A DNA stretch of 64,000 nucleotides from Psychrobium sp. MM17-31 (GTDB lineage: Bacteria; Pseudomonadota; Gammaproteobacteria; Enterobacterales; Psychrobiaceae): the NCBI RefSeq assembly GCF_022347785.1, contig NZ_JAKRGA010000006.1:124001-188000 (forward strand), read 5' to 3'. This document shows positions 26,398-35,985 of the stretch, one piece after another. The translations under genes and the position numbers were made by a program. A model generated the notes under the pieces. The model did no database searches. It was not told the DNA's origin and worked only from the letters and a program-made list of their open reading frames with translations. The number at the start of each line of letters is the position of its first letter. The first letter of the stretch is position 1.

Positions 26398-27129
26398 TTA
26401 ATCCATTAAATGTTCTAAACCGTAAACAAGTTGCTGACGTTCAACAACTTTTTTACAGGCTAAAACTACGCCCGGCATGAAAGACTCACGGTGCTGTGAG
26501 TTGTGCTCGATCTTTAGGGTTTCGCTCAAACCGCCAAAGAATACAGTTTGTTGTGCAACAACACCCGGTAGACGAATTGAGTGTAGTTTGACGCCGTGCA
26601 GCTCTGCACCGCGAGCGCCTTCAATAAGCTCTTTATCGCTGGTGGTTTGCGGCGCGGCAGTGCGAGCGGCACTAATCATTTCTGCGGTGCGTAAACCAGT
26701 ACCCGACGGGCTTTCTTCTTTCTGTGGGCTATGGGCTTCAATCACTTCAACGTCTGGCAGGTATTTAGCAGCTTCGGCTGAGAACTTCATCATTAACACC
26801 GCGCCTACGCTAAAGTTAGGGGCGATCAAGCCACCTAAGCCTTTTTCTTGCGACAGTGCTTGCAGCTCTTGCACTTGCGATTCTACAAAACCACTGGTGC
26901 CAATTACTGGGCGAGCGCCGTGCTCAAGAATAGTTTTGGTATTGTTGAAACCCGCTGATGCAGCGGTAAAATCTACTACCACATCAGGTTTTAAGCTATC
27001 GATAGTGGCTGCTAAATCGTCTTGGTAGTCAATTTCGCCGACTAGATTTAGCGCGTCATCGTTGTTAATCGCGTTAACCGCTTCTTTTCCCATGCGCCCG
27101 TTGGCGCCGTTAACTAATACGTTAATCAT
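26398..27129 (-). CDS. dapB: 4-hydroxy-tetrahydrodipicolinate reductase DapB (short type)
   Basis: 243 residues, shorter than E. coli DapB (273). The N-terminal Rossmann motif is NGANGRMG and the segment VVVDFTAAS is typical. The catalytic His and Lys are kept in EAHSPQKEESPSGT, and the C-terminal substrate domain has LHSIRLPGVVAQQTVFFGG. The enzyme reduces the dihydrodipicolinate precursor in lysine and diaminopimelate synthesis. Here it is not beside carAB, its usual gammaproteobacterial neighbour, but is the last gene of the ilv cluster, 7 bases after a class V aminotransferase. It may be a second, transferred copy; that needs the whole genome. Confidence 0.87.
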   Translation of the reverse strand: MINVLVNGANGRMGKEAVNAINNDDALNLVGEIDYQDDLAATIDSLKPDVVVDFTAASAGFNNTKTILEHGARPVIGTSGFVESQVQELQALSQEKGLGGLIAPNFSVGAVLMMKFSAEAAKYLPDVEVIEAHSPQKEESPSGTGLRTAEMISAARTAAPQTTSDKELIEGARGAELHGVKLHSIRLPGVVAQQTVFFGGLSETLKIEHNSQHRESFMPGVVLACKKVVERQQLVYGLEHLMD

Positions 27130-27136
27130 TGTTGTG

Positions 27137-28258
27137 TTATTTACCTAATGCAGATTTTAGCGCGGCTAAACACAGGGCAACGTTTTCGTTGCGCGCTGCA
27201 TAGCCCATGAGACCGATGCGCCACGCTTTGCCCGCGAGTGCGCCTAAGCCTGCGCCAATTTCTAAGTTGTAATCGTTTAATAAAGTGCTGCGAATGGCAG
27301 CGTCGTCAGCCCCAGCAGGGATTACGACAGTGTTAAGTTGCGGCAGGCGATGCGCTTCATCGACAATAAATTCGATGCCAAGCTCGGTTAAGCCTGCCTT
27401 GAGTTTTTCGTGCTGCGTGCGGTGACGTGCCCAAGCATTTTCTAAGCCTTCTTCTTGCAGCATGACTAGTGACTCGTGCAGTGCGTACAGCGAATTAACT
27501 GGCGCCGTGTGGTGGTAGCTACGCTTGCCTTTACCGCTCCAGTAACTCATAACCAATGTTTGATCTAAGAACCAGCTTGGCACCTTGCCGTGACGTTGCT
27601 CCAGTTTAGCGATGGCGCGTGGGCCAAAGCTCACAGGAGAAATCCCCGGTACACAAGATAAACATTTTTGACTACCTGAATAAATGGCATCGATGCCCCA
27701 TTCATCAACGCGCAATTCAACGCCGCCAAGCGAGGTTACGGCATCGACAATAGTTAACGCGTCGTGCTGCTGTGCTAGTGCACACAGCGCTTTGGCGTCA
27801 GATAATGCACCTGTTGAAGTTTCGGCGTGGACAAAAGCGAGGAACTTGGCATCGGTGTGTTCGTTTAGCGCTTGTTCTACCTTATCTAAAGAAACTGGTT
27901 TACCCCATTCATCTTCGACAACAATCGCGGTAGCGCCAAGGCGTTCAACGTTTTCCACCATGCGAGTACCAAAGACACCGTTAACACAAACGATCACTTT
28001 GTCTTGTGGTTCAACGAGATTAACGAAACAAGTTTCCATGCCTGCACTGCCAGGAGCGGATACCGCAATGGTGAACTCATTTTTAGTTTGAAAGGCATAT
28101 TGTAGTAGGCTTTTAACTTCGTCCATCATACCAACGAATTCAGGATCTAAATGACCAATTGTCGGGCGACCTAGGGCTTGCAAGACACGTGGTGAAACAT
28201 CGCTTGGGCCCGGACCCATCAAAGTGCGCGGTGTTGGATGAAATGAAGTAATAGCCAT
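27137..28258 (-). CDS. class V aminotransferase (alanine-glyoxylate/serine-pyruvate type)
   Basis: 373 residues, PLP-dependent fold type I. Features are the N-terminal LMGPGPSDVSPRVL, the glycine-rich VSAPGSAGMET, the PLP-phosphate and ring-contact segment FVHAETSTGALSDAKAL with VDAVTSLGGVE, the Schiff-base Lys in YSGSQKCLSCVPG, and the C-terminal WRIGLMGYAARNENV. Members interconvert glyoxylate or pyruvate with serine or alanine. It lies 12 bases downstream of ilvA and 7 bases upstream of dapB, so it is part of the ilv transcript. The true donor and acceptor are not visible; because ilvE is missing from this operon, a role in branched-chain transamination is possible but unproven. Confidence 0.87.
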   Translation of the reverse strand: MAITSFHPTPRTLMGPGPSDVSPRVLQALGRPTIGHLDPEFVGMMDEVKSLLQYAFQTKNEFTIAVSAPGSAGMETCFVNLVEPQDKVIVCVNGVFGTRMVENVERLGATAIVVEDEWGKPVSLDKVEQALNEHTDAKFLAFVHAETSTGALSDAKALCALAQQHDALTIVDAVTSLGGVELRVDEWGIDAIYSGSQKCLSCVPGISPVSFGPRAIAKLEQRHGKVPSWFLDQTLVMSYWSGKGKRSYHHTAPVNSLYALHESLVMLQEEGLENAWARHRTQHEKLKAGLTELGIEFIVDEAHRLPQLNTVVIPAGADDAAIRSTLLNDYNLEIGAGLGALAGKAWRIGLMGYAARNENVALCLAALKSALGK

Positions 28259-28270
28259 GAATAAAATCCT

Positions 28271-29800
28271 TTAATGAGTTAAAAATAAGCTGTAAACAGG
28301 GTTGTCACTCTCGTCTTTGTATTGATAGCCAAGTTGTTCTAGGTGATGAACAAAGTCATCATAACCGTCTTCACTTAGCTCAAATCCCGCCAGCACGCGA
28401 CCGAAGGCCGCGCCGTGGTTACGATAATGGAATAGGGTAATATTCCAGCTTTCTCCCAAGGTTGCCAAGAAGTTGGTTAGTGCACCTGGGCACTCAGGAA
28501 ACTCAAAACTAAACAGTTTTTCGTTAACCGCTTCTTGTGGGCGGCCGCCCACCATATAACGAACGTGAAGCTTTGCCAATTCATTTTGTGACAAGTCTTG
28601 GGCTGGATAATCGTGTTGCTGCAGGTGTTCAATCATTGAGTTGAGTTCTGTTTCACCGTTGGCAAGACGCAGTCCCACGAAAATACTGGCACAATCGCGA
28701 TTGGCAAAACGGTAGTTAAACTCGGTAATGGCGCGCCCACCGATTAATTGACAGAAACGGCGGAAACTGCCTTTTCTTTCAGGAATAGTTACTGCCATGA
28801 CGCCTTCTTTCTGCTCGCCGAGTTCACAGCGCTCAGAGACGTAACGGAGGCCGTGAAAATTAACATTGGCGCCGGATAGCACAGCAATTAAGTGTTCATT
28901 CTCTAATCGATGTTCGCTGCTGTATTTCTTTAGCCCCGCCAGCGCCAATGCGCCAGAAGGTTCAGCAATGGCGCGGGTATCTTCGAAAATATCTTTAACC
29001 GCTGCACAAATCTCATCGCTTGATACCGTTACCATGGCATCGACATAATCTTTGGCGAGGCGAAATGGCTCTTCGCCAATGCGTTTTACCGCAACGCCGT
29101 CGGCAAACAAACCTACGCGATCTAAATCGACTGGCTCACCAGCTTCAAGGGCGGCGCATAAACAAGCTGAGTCTTTCGATTCGACACCGATGATTTCAAT
29201 ATCAGGGCGTACCATTTTCAAATACACCGCCATTCCAGCAATCAGGCCACCACCACCGACAGGGACAAAGACTTTGTTGATTTTGCGATGTTGTTGCAGC
29301 AGCTCCATCGCGACTGTGCCTTGACCTGCAATGACTTCTTCATCGTCAAATGGCGGAATAAACTCCATGCCTTTTTCGTGCGAGAGTGATTTAGCATGGG
29401 CATTGGCTTGATCGAAATTATCGCCGTGCAGTACCACATTACCGCCGTGCAATCGTACCGATTCCACTTTGATATCTGGCGTGGTGCGCGGCATAACAAT
29501 AGTTGCCGTGGTGCGTTTGCGTTTGGCTGACATGGCCACGCCTTGGGCGTGATTACCTGCCGAGGCGGTAACGACGCCACGGGCGAGTTGCTCGTCGCTT
29601 AGGCTGGCTATCTTGTTGTAAGCGCCGCGTAGTTTAAAACTAAACACTGGCTGCTTGTCTTCACGCTTGAGTAATACGGTGTTATTCAAGCGCGCCGACA
29701 TTTTATTTAGTGGGTCGAGTGGCGTCACTATCGCGGCGTCATAGACTGGTGCCTGCAATATTTTGGTGAGGTAATCGAGACCGCTTAGCTGAGTGCTCAT
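28271..29800 (-). CDS. ilvA: threonine ammonia-lyase, biosynthetic
   Basis: 509 residues from the ATG at 29800 (E. coli 514). A longer open frame to 29920 lies inside ilvD and is not homologous. The catalytic domain has the PLP Lys K56 in FSFKLRGAYN and the glycine-rich PVGGGGLIAG. Two ACT-like regulatory domains follow (about 325-410 and 420-509), the feedback site for isoleucine. It converts threonine to 2-oxobutanoate, the first step to isoleucine. The start overlaps the ilvD stop by one base (TAATG), implying translational coupling. Confidence 0.95.
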   Translation of the reverse strand: MSTQLSGLDYLTKILQAPVYDAAIVTPLDPLNKMSARLNNTVLLKREDKQPVFSFKLRGAYNKIASLSDEQLARGVVTASAGNHAQGVAMSAKRKRTTATIVMPRTTPDIKVESVRLHGGNVVLHGDNFDQANAHAKSLSHEKGMEFIPPFDDEEVIAGQGTVAMELLQQHRKINKVFVPVGGGGLIAGMAVYLKMVRPDIEIIGVESKDSACLCAALEAGEPVDLDRVGLFADGVAVKRIGEEPFRLAKDYVDAMVTVSSDEICAAVKDIFEDTRAIAEPSGALALAGLKKYSSEHRLENEHLIAVLSGANVNFHGLRYVSERCELGEQKEGVMAVTIPERKGSFRRFCQLIGGRAITEFNYRFANRDCASIFVGLRLANGETELNSMIEHLQQHDYPAQDLSQNELAKLHVRYMVGGRPQEAVNEKLFSFEFPECPGALTNFLATLGESWNITLFHYRNHGAAFGRVLAGFELSEDGYDDFVHHLEQLGYQYKDESDNPVYSLFLTH

Positions 29801-31656
29801 TAATCTTCCTTGTTGAGCAGGGCGACATTGCGCACTGCGCCTTTGTCGGCACTGGTGGCTAACATAGCGTAAGCTTTTAACGCCGTTGAAATATGACGCT
29901 CGCGATCGGCTGGCTGCCAAGCATTTTTACCTTTGGCGTCCATCGCGCTGCGGCGTTGAGCAAGTTCTTCATCGCTAATTCGAATGCTAATGGCGCGTTT
30001 AGGAATATCGATATCGATGATGTCGCCTTCTTCCACTAAACCAATAGCGCCGCCGTTAGCGGCTTCTGGCGAAACGTGACCGATAGACAAGCCCGAGGTA
30101 CCGCCAGAGAAGCGACCATCGGTAATTAGTGCACACTCTTTGCCTAGGCCCATCGATTTAAGATAGGTGGTTGGATAGAGCATTTCCTGCATACCCGGAC
30201 CACCTTTAGGACCTTCATAGCGAATAATAACCACATCACCTTTAACAATTTTGCCGCCTAAGATACCTTCAACCGCATCGTCTTGGCTTTCGAAAATACG
30301 CGCCGGGCCGGTGAAGGTAAGGTTATCGTCATCAACACCTGCGGTTTTTACGATACAGCCATCGAGTGCCATATTACCCGATAACACAGCAAGGCCACCT
30401 TCAAGACTAAAGGCGTTGTCGATACTACGGATACAGCCGTTTTCGCGATCGTCATCTAACGTATCCCAGCGACACGATTGGCTAAAGGCTTTGGTGGTGC
30501 GAATGCCAGCTGGGCCTGCGCGATAAAATTCTTTTACCGCTTGATTGTCGGTCACCTTAACGTCGTATTGCTCGATAATCTCGCTTAGCGATAAGCCGAG
30601 CATGCTGCGCACATCGGTGTGTAGTAAGCCTGCACGCGCTAGCTCGCCTAAGATGCCGACGATGCCGCCAGCGCGATGCACATCTTCCATGTGATAGTCA
30701 GGAGTTGATGGCGCGACTTTACACAGTTGCGGTACTTGACGTGATAAACGATCGATATCGTCCATCGTGAAATCGACACCGCCTTCTTGAGCGATGGCCA
30801 GTAGATGCAATACGGTATTGGTTGAGCCGCCCATGGCGATATCTAGCGTCATGGCGTTTTCAAAGGCTTGCTTGGTGGCGATGCCACGAGGCAGAGCTAG
30901 AGGATCGTCGTTTTTATAGTAGGCTTCACACATCTCCATGATGCGCTTACCGGCGTTAAGGAACAATTGTTCGCGATCGCTATGTGTTGCGAGCAGTGAA
31001 CCATTACCCGGTTGCGCTAAGCCTAGCGCTTCAGCTAAACAGTTCATGGAATTTGCGGTAAACATGCCTGAACAGGAACCACAAGTTGGACAGGCGCTGC
31101 GCTCGATTTGATCGCTTTGCTTATCAGATACCGTAGGGTCGGCGCCTTGAATCATCGCATCAACTAAATCGAGTTTAATGATTTGTTCTGAAAGCTTGGT
31201 TTTACCCGCTTCCATCGGCCCACCAGACACAAAAATTACCGGAATATTAAGGCGCATCGCTGCCATTAACATGCCCGGAGTGATTTTGTCACAGTTAGAA
31301 ATACACACTAGCGCATCAGCACAATGGGCATTTACCATGTATTCCACAGAATCAGCAATTAGCTCGCGCGATGGCAAGCTGTAAAGCATGCCTGAGTGGC
31401 CCATGGCGATACCGTCATCAACGGCAATGGTATTAAACTCTTTGGCCACACCGCCTGCTTGTTCGATAGCACCAGCCACTAGTTGTCCCATGTCTTTAAG
31501 ATGAACATGACCGGGTACAAATTGGGTAAAGGAGTTGGCAACCGCGATAATAGGCTTGCCAAAATCGTTATCTGTCATCCCCGTTGCTCGCCACAGAGCG
31601 CGGGCTCCAGCCATATTACGCCCTTGAGTACTGGTTGCTGATCTTAATTTTGGCAT
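29800..31656 (-). CDS. ilvD: dihydroxy-acid dehydratase
   Basis: 618 residues (E. coli 616). Cluster-ligand cysteines are in [12 protein letters not shown] and [18 protein letters not shown]. The C-terminal swivelling domain contains [17 protein letters not shown], a conserved signature. It dehydrates 2,3-dihydroxy-3-methylbutanoate and the pentanoate homologue in valine and isoleucine synthesis. It follows ilvM after 66 bases, in which ilvE would be expected by comparison with E. coli, and is coupled to ilvA by TAATG. Confidence 0.97.
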   Translation of the reverse strand: MPKLRSATSTQGRNMAGARALWRATGMTDNDFGKPIIAVANSFTQFVPGHVHLKDMGQLVAGAIEQAGGVAKEFNTIAVDDGIAMGHSGMLYSLPSRELIADSVEYMVNAHCADALVCISNCDKITPGMLMAAMRLNIPVIFVSGGPMEAGKTKLSEQIIKLDLVDAMIQGADPTVSDKQSDQIERSACPTCGSCSGMFTANSMNCLAEALGLAQPGNGSLLATHSDREQLFLNAGKRIMEMCEAYYKNDDPLALPRGIATKQAFENAMTLDIAMGGSTNTVLHLLAIAQEGGVDFTMDDIDRLSRQVPQLCKVAPSTPDYHMEDVHRAGGIVGILGELARAGLLHTDVRSMLGLSLSEIIEQYDVKVTDNQAVKEFYRAGPAGIRTTKAFSQSCRWDTLDDDRENGCIRSIDNAFSLEGGLAVLSGNMALDGCIVKTAGVDDDNLTFTGPARIFESQDDAVEGILGGKIVKGDVVIIRYEGPKGGPGMQEMLYPTTYLKSMGLGKECALITDGRFSGGTSGLSIGHVSPEAANGGAIGLVEEGDIIDIDIPKRAISIRISDEELAQRRSAMDAKGKNAWQPADRERHISTALKAYAMLATSADKGAVRNVALLNKED

Positions 31657-31680
31657 GCTCGTTCCTTTCTATTCTTTCGC

Positions 31681-31710
31681 TTGTTCTGATTACTATTGTT
31701 CTGATTACTA
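31681..31710. repeat. perfect 15-bp tandem duplication between ilvM and ilvD
   Basis: TTGTTCTGATTACTA occurs twice, back to back, at 31681-31695 and 31696-31710, in the only sizeable gap of the ilv operon. Confidence 0.9.
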
Positions 31711-31722
31711 ATGTTGTGAGTG

Positions 31723-31974
31723 TTAGGCTGATTTACTTGCTTGAGTCGCGCTGAGTTCGACAATTTCTTTTACATCAACCAACTTAGCTAATTGGTTAAT
31801 GAGCAAGAAAATAGCGCGCTGGCTCGATACGGTGAGTAATAGTTCACCCGATTCGTGTTGCCAATCGAGTTGCTCTACTTTGAAACCACGATGGCGAGCG
31901 ACGCGCAATACGCGCTCTAATACTTCGGGTGATTGATTGAGTGTTAACTTTAATTGTTGATTGCTTGATGACAT
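31723..31974 (-). CDS. ilvM: acetolactate synthase II small subunit
   Basis: 83-residue single ACT-domain protein ([38 protein letters not shown]), the size and pattern of IlvM. It is the regulatory subunit needed for full activity and stability of the isozyme II catalytic subunit. The start overlaps the ilvG stop by one base (TAATG). Confidence 0.92.
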   Translation of the reverse strand: MSSSNQQLKLTLNQSPEVLERVLRVARHRGFKVEQLDWQHESGELLLTVSSQRAIFLLINQLAKLVDVKEIVELSATQASKSA

Positions 31975-33620
31975 TACACTTTCTCCATCATATCGGCGTT
32001 AGACGCGCCTGGTGGTACTAGCGGCCATACATTGTCTGCTTCGTTGATGCGCACGTGTAGTAAAAATGCGCCATTGCTGTTAATCATTTCATCGAGCGCT
32101 CCTTCAACATCCGCCTGCATGGTAATGGTGCGCGCTTGAATATTGAATGCTGAAGCAAGCGTGACGAAATCAGGGTTATCCGTCAGTATAGTCTCACTGT
32201 AGCGCTCTTCGAAGAATAGCTGTTGCCACTGACGTACCATGCCTAAGCGCTGATTATCGATGAGGACGATTTTCACGTTTAACTGTTCACGTTTGATGGT
32301 TCCTAGCTCTTGTACGTTCATCATGAATGAACCATCACCTGATACCACGACGATAGGATCTTGGCGACCACGGGCATAGCGAGCGCCGATGCCTGTTGGT
32401 AAACCAAAGCCCATAGTGCCTAAACCGGCACTGGATAAATGATTTTCTGGACGGGTGAAGTTCATGTGCTGTGCCACCCACATTTGGTGCTGGCCAACAT
32501 CACAGGTAACAACTGCGTTTTCTGGTAATTTTTGCGATAGTGAATTCAATAGCTTTGGCGCGTAGATGCTGCGATACGGTGCGTCGTAATTCCAGCTGTA
32601 TTGCACCTTTAAATCGCGACAGTTTTGTTGCCAAGGTGCGATGTTCATTTGGGTGTGAAGTGCAGGCAAGATATCTTTTAAATCACCGCACAGCGAAACA
32701 TCAGATTGGCGTAGTTTGTTGATTTCAGCAGGATCGATGTCGATGTGTAACACGCGGGCATTGGAAGCAAAGCTCTCAAGACGACCTGTTACTCGATCGT
32801 CGAAGCGTGCACCAATTACAACGAGTAAATCACAATCGTGAACACATAAATTGGCTGCTTTGGTGCCATGCATGCCTAGCATACCCAAATGATATGGCTT
32901 GGTACTAGGAATAGCGCCGATGCCTTTAAGGGTTGTTACCGATGGAATACCTGTCGCGTCAACAAAGCTTTGTAGTTCATCAACCGCATTAGCCATTCCG
33001 ACCCCGCCACCAACGTAAAGAATTGGCTGCTTGGCGTTGGCGAGTAATTGCTGAGCAGCGGCAAGACGCTCACTGTCGTATTCAACGATAGGATCTTTTT
33101 GTGATTTTCCGAGTACTGCTTCTACTTCGGCTAATTGAATGTCTTTAGGAATATCAACAAGAACGGGGCCAGGGCGACCCGATTTTGCGACGGTGAATGC
33201 TTGTTGCAGTACATCAGCGAGTTCGTCTTTGTGCTGCACCATAAAGCTGTGTTTAGTACAGGCAAGCGATAAACCTAGCACGTCCATTTCTTGGAAAGCG
33301 TCAGTACCGATAACCGCGCTGGTTACCTGACCTGTAATAGCAACGATAGGCACTGAGTCCATGTAAGCGTCAGCAAGGCCGGTGATAAGGTTAGTCGCTC
33401 CTGGGCCTGAGGTAGCGATACACACACCAACTTTGCCACTAGCACGAGCATAGCCGACTGCTGCGAAGGCCGCGCCTTGCTCGTGGCGACATAAGACGTG
33501 TTTTAGACCGCCGTCATAGAGTGCATCGTAAACGGGCATAATGGCGCCGCCGGGATAACCAAATACGGTGTTTACCCCTTCTTGTTTCAAATAACTAACT
33601 AATAAATCCGCACCGCGCAT
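31974..33620 (-). CDS. ilvG: acetolactate synthase II large subunit
   Basis: 548 residues (E. coli IlvG 548). ThDP-dependent enzyme: the catalytic Glu lies in [19 protein letters not shown] central FAD-binding domain ([16 protein letters not shown]) is followed by the ThDP/Mg motif [16 protein letters not shown]...[11 protein letters not shown]. It condenses pyruvate with pyruvate or 2-oxobutanoate at the start of valine, leucine and isoleucine synthesis. It is intact, unlike the frameshifted ilvG of E. coli K-12. An ilvL leader and attenuator precede it. Confidence 0.96.
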   Translation of the reverse strand: MRGADLLVSYLKQEGVNTVFGYPGGAIMPVYDALYDGGLKHVLCRHEQGAAFAAVGYARASGKVGVCIATSGPGATNLITGLADAYMDSVPIVAITGQVTSAVIGTDAFQEMDVLGLSLACTKHSFMVQHKDELADVLQQAFTVAKSGRPGPVLVDIPKDIQLAEVEAVLGKSQKDPIVEYDSERLAAAQQLLANAKQPILYVGGGVGMANAVDELQSFVDATGIPSVTTLKGIGAIPSTKPYHLGMLGMHGTKAANLCVHDCDLLVVIGARFDDRVTGRLESFASNARVLHIDIDPAEINKLRQSDVSLCGDLKDILPALHTQMNIAPWQQNCRDLKVQYSWNYDAPYRSIYAPKLLNSLSQKLPENAVVTCDVGQHQMWVAQHMNFTRPENHLSSAGLGTMGFGLPTGIGARYARGRQDPIVVVSGDGSFMMNVQELGTIKREQLNVKIVLIDNQRLGMVRQWQQLFFEERYSETILTDNPDFVTLASAFNIQARTITMQADVEGALDEMINSNGAFLLHVRINEADNVWPLVPPGASNADMMEKV

Positions 33621-33647
33621 CTTATGTCATCCATTGCTATTGATATA

Positions 33648-33681
33648 AAAAAACCCCCGAAACTTTCGCATCGGGGGTTTT
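33648..33681 (-). terminator. ilv attenuator terminator
   Basis: Read on the minus strand: stem AAACCCCCGA / TCGGGGGTTT with loop TGCGAAAGTT and a following T run. It lies between ilvL and ilvG. The TCGGGG near the end of ilvL can pair with the CCCCGA of the first arm to form an antiterminator. Confidence 0.88.
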
Positions 33682-33702
33682 ATGTAATTTGCTTTGCTTT
33701 GT

Positions 33703-33786
33703 TTAAGCACTAGCACCCCGACGCTGTGGCTTAATCACCACGACGATAATGTTAATAATCAGGACTAGTTTGCTTAATAAGCTCAT
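33703..33786 (-). CDS. ilvL: ilv operon leader peptide IlvL
   Basis: 27-residue ORF, ATG 33786-33784 to TAA 33705-33703, with AGAGAAAG upstream. It begins MSLLSKLVLIINIIVVVIK, so 13 of the first 18 residues are Leu, Ile or Val, and it ends with a basic tail. E. coli IlvL has the same design (VVISVVVIII). Ribosome pausing at these codons when charged branched-chain tRNAs are scarce should favour the antiterminator and expression of ilvGMDA. comM divergent upstream matches yifB-ilvL in E. coli. Confidence 0.9.
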   Translation of the reverse strand: MSLLSKLVLIINIIVVVIKPQRRGASA

Positions 33787-33843
33787 TTGTAAACTTTCTC
33801 TTACGGCCAAGTATTGGCTTGTTACAAGGTTAAGTGTTGACAA

Positions 33844-33872
33844 GTTGTATCACGGAGGATTTGTAAACACAA
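33844..33872 (-). promoter_or_regulatory. putative ilv promoter
   Basis: Minus-strand -35 TTGTGT (33872-33867), a 17-base spacer, and an extended -10 TGA-TACAAC (TACAAC 33849-33844). Transcription would start near 33837, about 50 bases before ilvL. Motif match is moderate. The rest of the region up to comM shows no other feature I can support. Confidence 0.4.
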
Positions 33873-34073
33873 CCGCCCAACCGCAACTATTTTTTAACAC
33901 AGGTAAGTTGGCGTAAGCTTATGTCCAGCTAATGCTTATTAAACAAAGATATAGCTAATAAATATACTTTGGTATTGATGTTATTTATTTTGATTATGAG
34001 CTATTACAAAAAGGGCGAAAGCATAGCTGATGTTCTATTCTTGTTACTTATCAGGTTACAAAGGATGGTCAAA

Positions 34074-35579
34074 ATGTCGCTAGCCGTTGTTTTCAGTCGT
34101 GCCAAGGTGGGGGTTGAAGCGCCATTAGTTAATGTTGAGGTTCATTTAAGCAATGGGTTGCCTGCATTTTCTATCGTCGGACTTCCGGAGGCGTCGGTGC
34201 GTGAATCCCGCGATCGGGTGCGCAGCGCGTTAATTAACGCTGGATTTGAGTTTCCTGATAAACGGATAACGGTAAATCTCGCCCCCGCGGATCTTCCCAA
34301 AGAGGGTGGCCGATTTGATTTGGCTATTGCTATAGGTATTTTAGCTGCTAGTGAACAAGTACCATCGCAGCACATTGCAAGCTATGAATTTTATGGCGAA
34401 CTCGCGCTTTCGGGAGCAATGCGACGTGTGCTTGGCATCTTACCGGCAGCGCTCGCTGCCAATAAAGTGAATCGTTTGGTTATTGCGGCTGCGCAAAATC
34501 AACATGAGTTGGCGTTACTGGAGAATCCCGACAATAAAATTGCCAGTCAGCTTTTGGAAGTAACGGCCTTTTTACATGGTCAGCACGCGCTAGAAATTCC
34601 GCAGCCAATGACTGAGCAAGCTGTGCAGGAGTCATTAGATCTACAAGATGTCGTGGGGCAATCATTTGCCAAGCGCGCGTTAGAAATAGCGGCGGCAGGC
34701 GGGCATAATTTGTTATTTGTTGGGCCTCCTGGCACTGGCAAAACCATGTTGGCGAGCCGCTTGCCGACGATTTTGCCGCAATTAACCATGACCGAGGCGT
34801 TAGAAGTTGCGGCAGTGCATTCTACCTGTGGCATGACTGTTTCCATTCAAGATTGGCGCACGCCACCGTATAGAGCCCCGCACCATTCGAGTTCGTCTGT
34901 TGCATTAGTAGGAGGCGGCAGTAATCCGCGTCCTGGTGATATTTCATTGGCGCATCGCGGAGTGTTGTTTCTAGACGAAATGACGGAATTTGAGCGCAAG
35001 GTGCTCGACTCGCTACGTGAGCCTATGGAGTCCGGCAATATTTCTATTTCTCGGGCTGCGGGCAAAGTAACTTTTCCCGCCAATTTTCAATTAGTAGGGG
35101 CGCTAAATCCTAGCCCTTGCGGAGAAGTCGGTGAGCACAGCCGTAGTACGCCAGATCAAATCTTAAAGTATTTATCAAAAGTTTCAGGACCTTTTCTCGA
35201 TCGCTTTGATTTAACCATCGATGTGCCTAGATTGCCGCAGGGGGAAATGTCACAAGGAGAGCGCGGTGAGTCTAGCGATGTGGTGAGAGAGCGAGTTAAT
35301 CGAGCGCGCGCTGTTATGCAGCAGCGACAGCAATGTCCTAATGCTCAACTTAGTGGCAAGCTGTTATCAAAATATTGTGGTTTATCGGCGTCTGATAATG
35401 CGTTTTTGGAATCGGCAATTGAAAAGCTTCATTTATCGATGCGCGCTTATCACCGAATTTTAAAAGTGGCGCGCACTATTGCCGATCTTGCTGGCTGTGA
35501 AGTAGTCAACCGACAACATATCGCTGAAGCACTGGGCTATCGAGCAATGGACAAACTGTTAAATAATCTGCGGCATTAA
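34074..35579 (+). CDS. comM: YifB/ComM family Mg-chelatase-like AAA ATPase
   Basis: 501 residues from the ATG at 34074, which has AAGGA upstream and gives the family N-terminus MSLAVVFSRAKVGVEAP; the open frame extends to 33969 but that part is unrelated. An N-terminal Lon-like fold (about 1-170) is followed by an AAA core with Walker A GPPGTGKT, Walker B VLFLDEM, and a C-terminal Mg_chelatase_C domain. ComM is a hexameric helicase that promotes branch migration when transformed DNA is integrated. Together with comF in this window it hints at natural competence. It is divergent from ilvL, as in E. coli. Confidence 0.95.
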   Translation: MSLAVVFSRAKVGVEAPLVNVEVHLSNGLPAFSIVGLPEASVRESRDRVRSALINAGFEFPDKRITVNLAPADLPKEGGRFDLAIAIGILAASEQVPSQHIASYEFYGELALSGAMRRVLGILPAALAANKVNRLVIAAAQNQHELALLENPDNKIASQLLEVTAFLHGQHALEIPQPMTEQAVQESLDLQDVVGQSFAKRALEIAAAGGHNLLFVGPPGTGKTMLASRLPTILPQLTMTEALEVAAVHSTCGMTVSIQDWRTPPYRAPHHSSSSVALVGGGSNPRPGDISLAHRGVLFLDEMTEFERKVLDSLREPMESGNISISRAAGKVTFPANFQLVGALNPSPCGEVGEHSRSTPDQILKYLSKVSGPFLDRFDLTIDVPRLPQGEMSQGERGESSDVVRERVNRARAVMQQRQQCPNAQLSGKLLSKYCGLSASDNAFLESAIEKLHLSMRAYHRILKVARTIADLAGCEVVNRQHIAEALGYRAMDKLLNNLRH

Positions 35580-35629
35580 AGCGCTATTTATTGTTACACT
35601 AAGCTCAATCTAACTTTTTAGGACCAATT

Positions 35630-35980
35630 ATGATTGAGCGTATTGAAACTAAACAACGCATGAGCCGTATTGTAAAACACAACGGGACCATCTATTTATG
35701 CGGCCAAGTCTGTGCCGATGCCACCCAAGATATCACTCATCAAACGCAAACCATGTTAGACAAGGTCGATGAACTGCTATTTAAAGCTGGCAGTGACCGC
35801 CACCATATTCTATCTGCCACTATTTATATCAAAGATATGAAAGATTTCGCTGCCATGAACGACGTGTGGGATGCTTGGCTACCAGAAGGTTCTGCTCCAG
35901 CACGTGCTTGTGTACAAGCGAGCATGGCACGCGAAGCATTGCTCGTTGAAATCTCGGTTGTTGCTGCTGAAATTCAATAG
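35630..35980 (+). CDS. RidA-family protein (YoaB-like)
   Basis: 116 residues of the YjgF/YER057c/UK114 fold. Typical segments are [34 protein letters not shown] and the Arg in [11 protein letters not shown]. RidA proteins hydrolyse reactive enamine/imine intermediates such as 2-aminoacrylate, produced by PLP enzymes including IlvA. The sequence resembles E. coli YoaB more than RidA itself, so imine deaminase activity is not certain. AGGA precedes the ATG. A LysR gene follows 5 bases later. Confidence 0.88.
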   Translation: MIERIETKQRMSRIVKHNGTIYLCGQVCADATQDITHQTQTMLDKVDELLFKAGSDRHHILSATIYIKDMKDFAAMNDVWDAWLPEGSAPARACVQASMAREALLVEISVVAAEIQ

Positions 35981-35985
35981 GTGGT

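Noticed and set aside
26477-27028. 183-codon plus-strand frame opposite dapB
   Set aside because: It is antisense to a clear dapB; its Ser/Thr/Pro/Cys-rich composition is typical of a shadow frame.
29801-29920. 40-residue N-terminal extension of IlvA
   Set aside because: It is an out-of-frame reading of ilvD; the ATG at 29800 gives the normal N-terminus and a TAATG overlap.
33969-34073. 35-residue N-terminal extension of ComM
   Set aside because: The residues are hydrophobic and unrelated to the family; the ATG at 34074 has a good AAGGA and the conserved MSLAVV start.
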